A DNA stretch of 64,000 nt from Halorhabdus rudnickae (lineage in GTDB: Archaea > Halobacteriota > Halobacteria > Halobacteriales > Haloarculaceae), in the NCBI RefSeq assembly GCF_900880625.1, contig NZ_CAAHFB010000001.1, forward strand, positions 744,001 to 808,000, in the 5' to 3' direction. The notes below the pieces were generated by a model. It was not told the DNA's origin. It ran no database searches and saw nothing but the letters and a program-made list of their open reading frames with translations. Positions 62,528-64,000 of this stretch are shown here, in pieces (position 1 is the stretch's first letter; every line of letters begins with the position of its first letter). The position numbers and the translations under genes are program-made.

Positions 62528-64000
62528 TGAGCGGACACGTCGTCGCACCATTGGTCGTCGCGCTGGTGACGGCGATTCTGACGCTCGGGACGCGCCGGTA
62601 CCCCCGCGGCCAGCGTGCAATCAGCCTCATCGGGATCGGGGCGTACGCTGTCGCGGTGCTTGCCCTGGTGAGCCGGGTGTACTCGGTCGGGATCCTGACT
62701 GGAGCCGGTGGGACGACCGAGACACTCACCTATCAGGTGTCGAACTGGCCGGCACCCTTCGGGATCTCGCTGGTGGCGGACGCACTCTCGGCGTTCATGC
62801 TCGTCCTCACCGTCGCAGTGGTCGTCCCGGCGCTCGTCTTCTCGGCACTGTACGTCGATGAGTTCGCCCAGCGCGTCTCCTATCACTCGCTGTTTCACTT
62901 CATGCTCGCGGGCGTCACCGGGGCATTCCTGACGGGGGATATCTTCAACCTCTTCGTGTGGTTCGAGGTAATGCTCATGCCCAGCTACGTGTTGGTTGTC
63001 TTCTACGGGCGGGCCGAACACACGCGTGCTGCGCTGCAGTACACTGTCCTGAACCTGCTTGGCAGTGCAGTCATGCTGCTCTCGATCGGTGGCATCTACG
63101 CGACGGTGGGGACCCTCAACATGGCTGACATCGCCCGTCGACTCGCTCACGCGGGCGAGTTCGGGATAGACCCGGCGCCCGTCCTCGGGCTCGGGGCGAT
63201 GCTCTTTGCGGTCTTCGCGCTGAAAGCGGGGATCGTCCCGTTCCAGTTCTGGGTGCCTGCCGCGTATCGGGCCGCCCCGGCACCGGTCGCGGCGGTGATG
63301 GCCGGCGTCACGAAGAAAGTCGGCATCTACGCGATCATCCGGCTACTCTTTACAGTCTTTGGGGCGGCAACCGTCGGTAGCGAACTCGGGTTCGGCATGG
63401 CCGGGGAGTCGTTCCTCGGGCTGTTCGGCCCGGTCCTGTTCCTGATGGCGATCGGGAGCATCCTGCTTGGCGGACTCGGAGCTGTTTCGCGCAACGACTT
63501 AGACGACGTGCTCGCGTATTCCTCGATCGGGCAGATCGGGTTCATCGTGCTGGCGCTTTCACTCGCCGCCACGGGTACGGGTCCGGTCCGGGTCGCGGGG
63601 CTGATCGCCGCGCTGGTGTACTCACTGAACCACGCGATCGCCAAGTCGGCGCTGTTCCTGATCAGTGGAACCGTCTACGAGGCCGTCGGCTCGATCCGCT
63701 TCGACGCTCTCGGCGGACTCTCGACGCGACGGCCGGTCATCGCCGGCTCGTTTTTCCTGACAGGACTCGCCCTCGTCGGCATTCCGCCGCTGACCGGTTT
63801 CTTCGGCAAGTTACTGGTGTTCGAGACGGCCGGGAAAGCGATCGTTGCGGGCGAGCCATTCGCCGGCGTAGCGCTGGTCGTCGCGCTCGTCGGGGCCGTG
63901 CTGACGATCGCGTACATCACCAGGGCGTGGAACCGCGCGTTCTGGGGCTCGCCGAGCGATCCAGTGAAGCGGTCCTATCGCCCCACGGCGATGGTCTCCG
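62527..64000 (+). CDS. mnhD: Mrp/Mnh antiporter subunit D (partial at the window end)
   Basis: 491 codons are visible and the frame is still open at the end. It is a NuoN/NuoM-like antiporter subunit: GDIFNLFVWFEVMLMPSYVL (helix-5 Glu), FALKAGIVPFQFWVPAAYRA, GVTKKVGIYAIIRLLFTVFG and LVYSLNHAIAKSALFLISGT with the channel lysines. Family length is about 500-590, so little is missing. The operon order A-B-C-D suggests E, F and G (or a second D) follow. Confidence 0.93.
   Translation, partial: MSGHVVAPLVVALVTAILTLGTRRYPRGQRAISLIGIGAYAVAVLALVSRVYSVGILTGAGGTTETLTYQVSNWPAPFGISLVADALSAFMLVLTVAVVVPALVFSALYVDEFAQRVSYHSLFHFMLAGVTGAFLTGDIFNLFVWFEVMLMPSYVLVVFYGRAEHTRAALQYTVLNLLGSAVMLLSIGGIYATVGTLNMADIARRLAHAGEFGIDPAPVLGLGAMLFAVFALKAGIVPFQFWVPAAYRAAPAPVAAVMAGVTKKVGIYAIIRLLFTVFGAATVGSELGFGMAGESFLGLFGPVLFLMAIGSILLGGLGAVSRNDLDDVLAYSSIGQIGFIVLALSLAATGTGPVRVAGLIAALVYSLNHAIAKSALFLISGTVYEAVGSIRFDALGGLSTRRPVIAGSFFLTGLALVGIPPLTGFFGKLLVFETAGKAIVAGEPFAGVALVVALVGAVLTIAYITRAWNRAFWGSPSDPVKRSYRPTAMVS

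Overview
The window is haloarchaeal DNA (class Halobacteria; genus not resolved). The evidence is acid-rich proteins, a high-GC core, leaderless-looking TATA promoters, Tat signals with twin arginines, a PGF-CTERM tail, the archaeal cluster eL42-eS27-aIF2alpha-Nop10-PAC2, diphthamide synthase Dph2, and an archaeal initiator tRNA with an A1:U72 pair.

Region 1 (1-24.2 kb) is a potassium and stress island. It starts with an archaeal SMC-related ATPase. Then come a TrkA regulator, a complete kdpFABC operon with a tandem-Usp gene (kdpQ type), a usp-DHH phosphoesterase-Lrp operon, a trkH-small membrane protein-trkA operon, a single Usp, an amino-acid permease fused to Usp domains, and a trkH-trkA-usp cluster. 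A broken Lrp/TrkA_C regulator lies divergent to the last trkH. An IS200/IS605 tail and an IS6-type MITE sit inside the island.

Region 2 (24.2-32.0 kb) is a decaying mobile region with lower GC. It holds a ParA stub, a P-loop gene with an in-frame TGA, an IS6 element with a nonsense codon, small zinc-ribbon genes, a RelE-type toxin-antitoxin pair, a stand-alone tyrosine recombinase, a truncated PGF-CTERM PQQ protein, a Tat lipoprotein, stubs of a response regulator and an HTH protein, and an IS1595 element whose transposase frameshift coincides with a perfect 18-bp palindrome.

Region 3 (32.0-40.8 kb) is a surface-glycan cluster: five consecutive alkaline-phosphatase-superfamily (sulfatase-like) genes, one GT2 and two GT4 glycosyltransferases.

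Region 4 (41.2-64.0 kb) is core chromosome. It carries an AglJ-like dolichyl-phosphate glycosyltransferase, a rhomboid protease, a METTL5-type methyltransferase, Dph2, a wHTH regulator, a phosphoesterase, an FAD oxidoreductase, a lysine-less threonine-synthase-like protein, the ribosomal/IF2alpha operon, a DUF2298 protein, a GT2 and a GtrA protein, the initiator tRNA-Met, an hpt-type phosphoribosyltransferase and the start of an Mrp/Mnh Na+/H+ antiporter operon (A, B, C, partial D).

The most unusual object is at 57.84-58.33 kb. Just after the initiator tRNA are four tandem units, each ending in an exact or near-exact copy of the tRNA 3' end (T-loop to discriminator base). Each unit carries a stem-loop whose sequence differs between units while base pairing is kept, followed by an anti-repeat complementary to the tRNA-derived copy.
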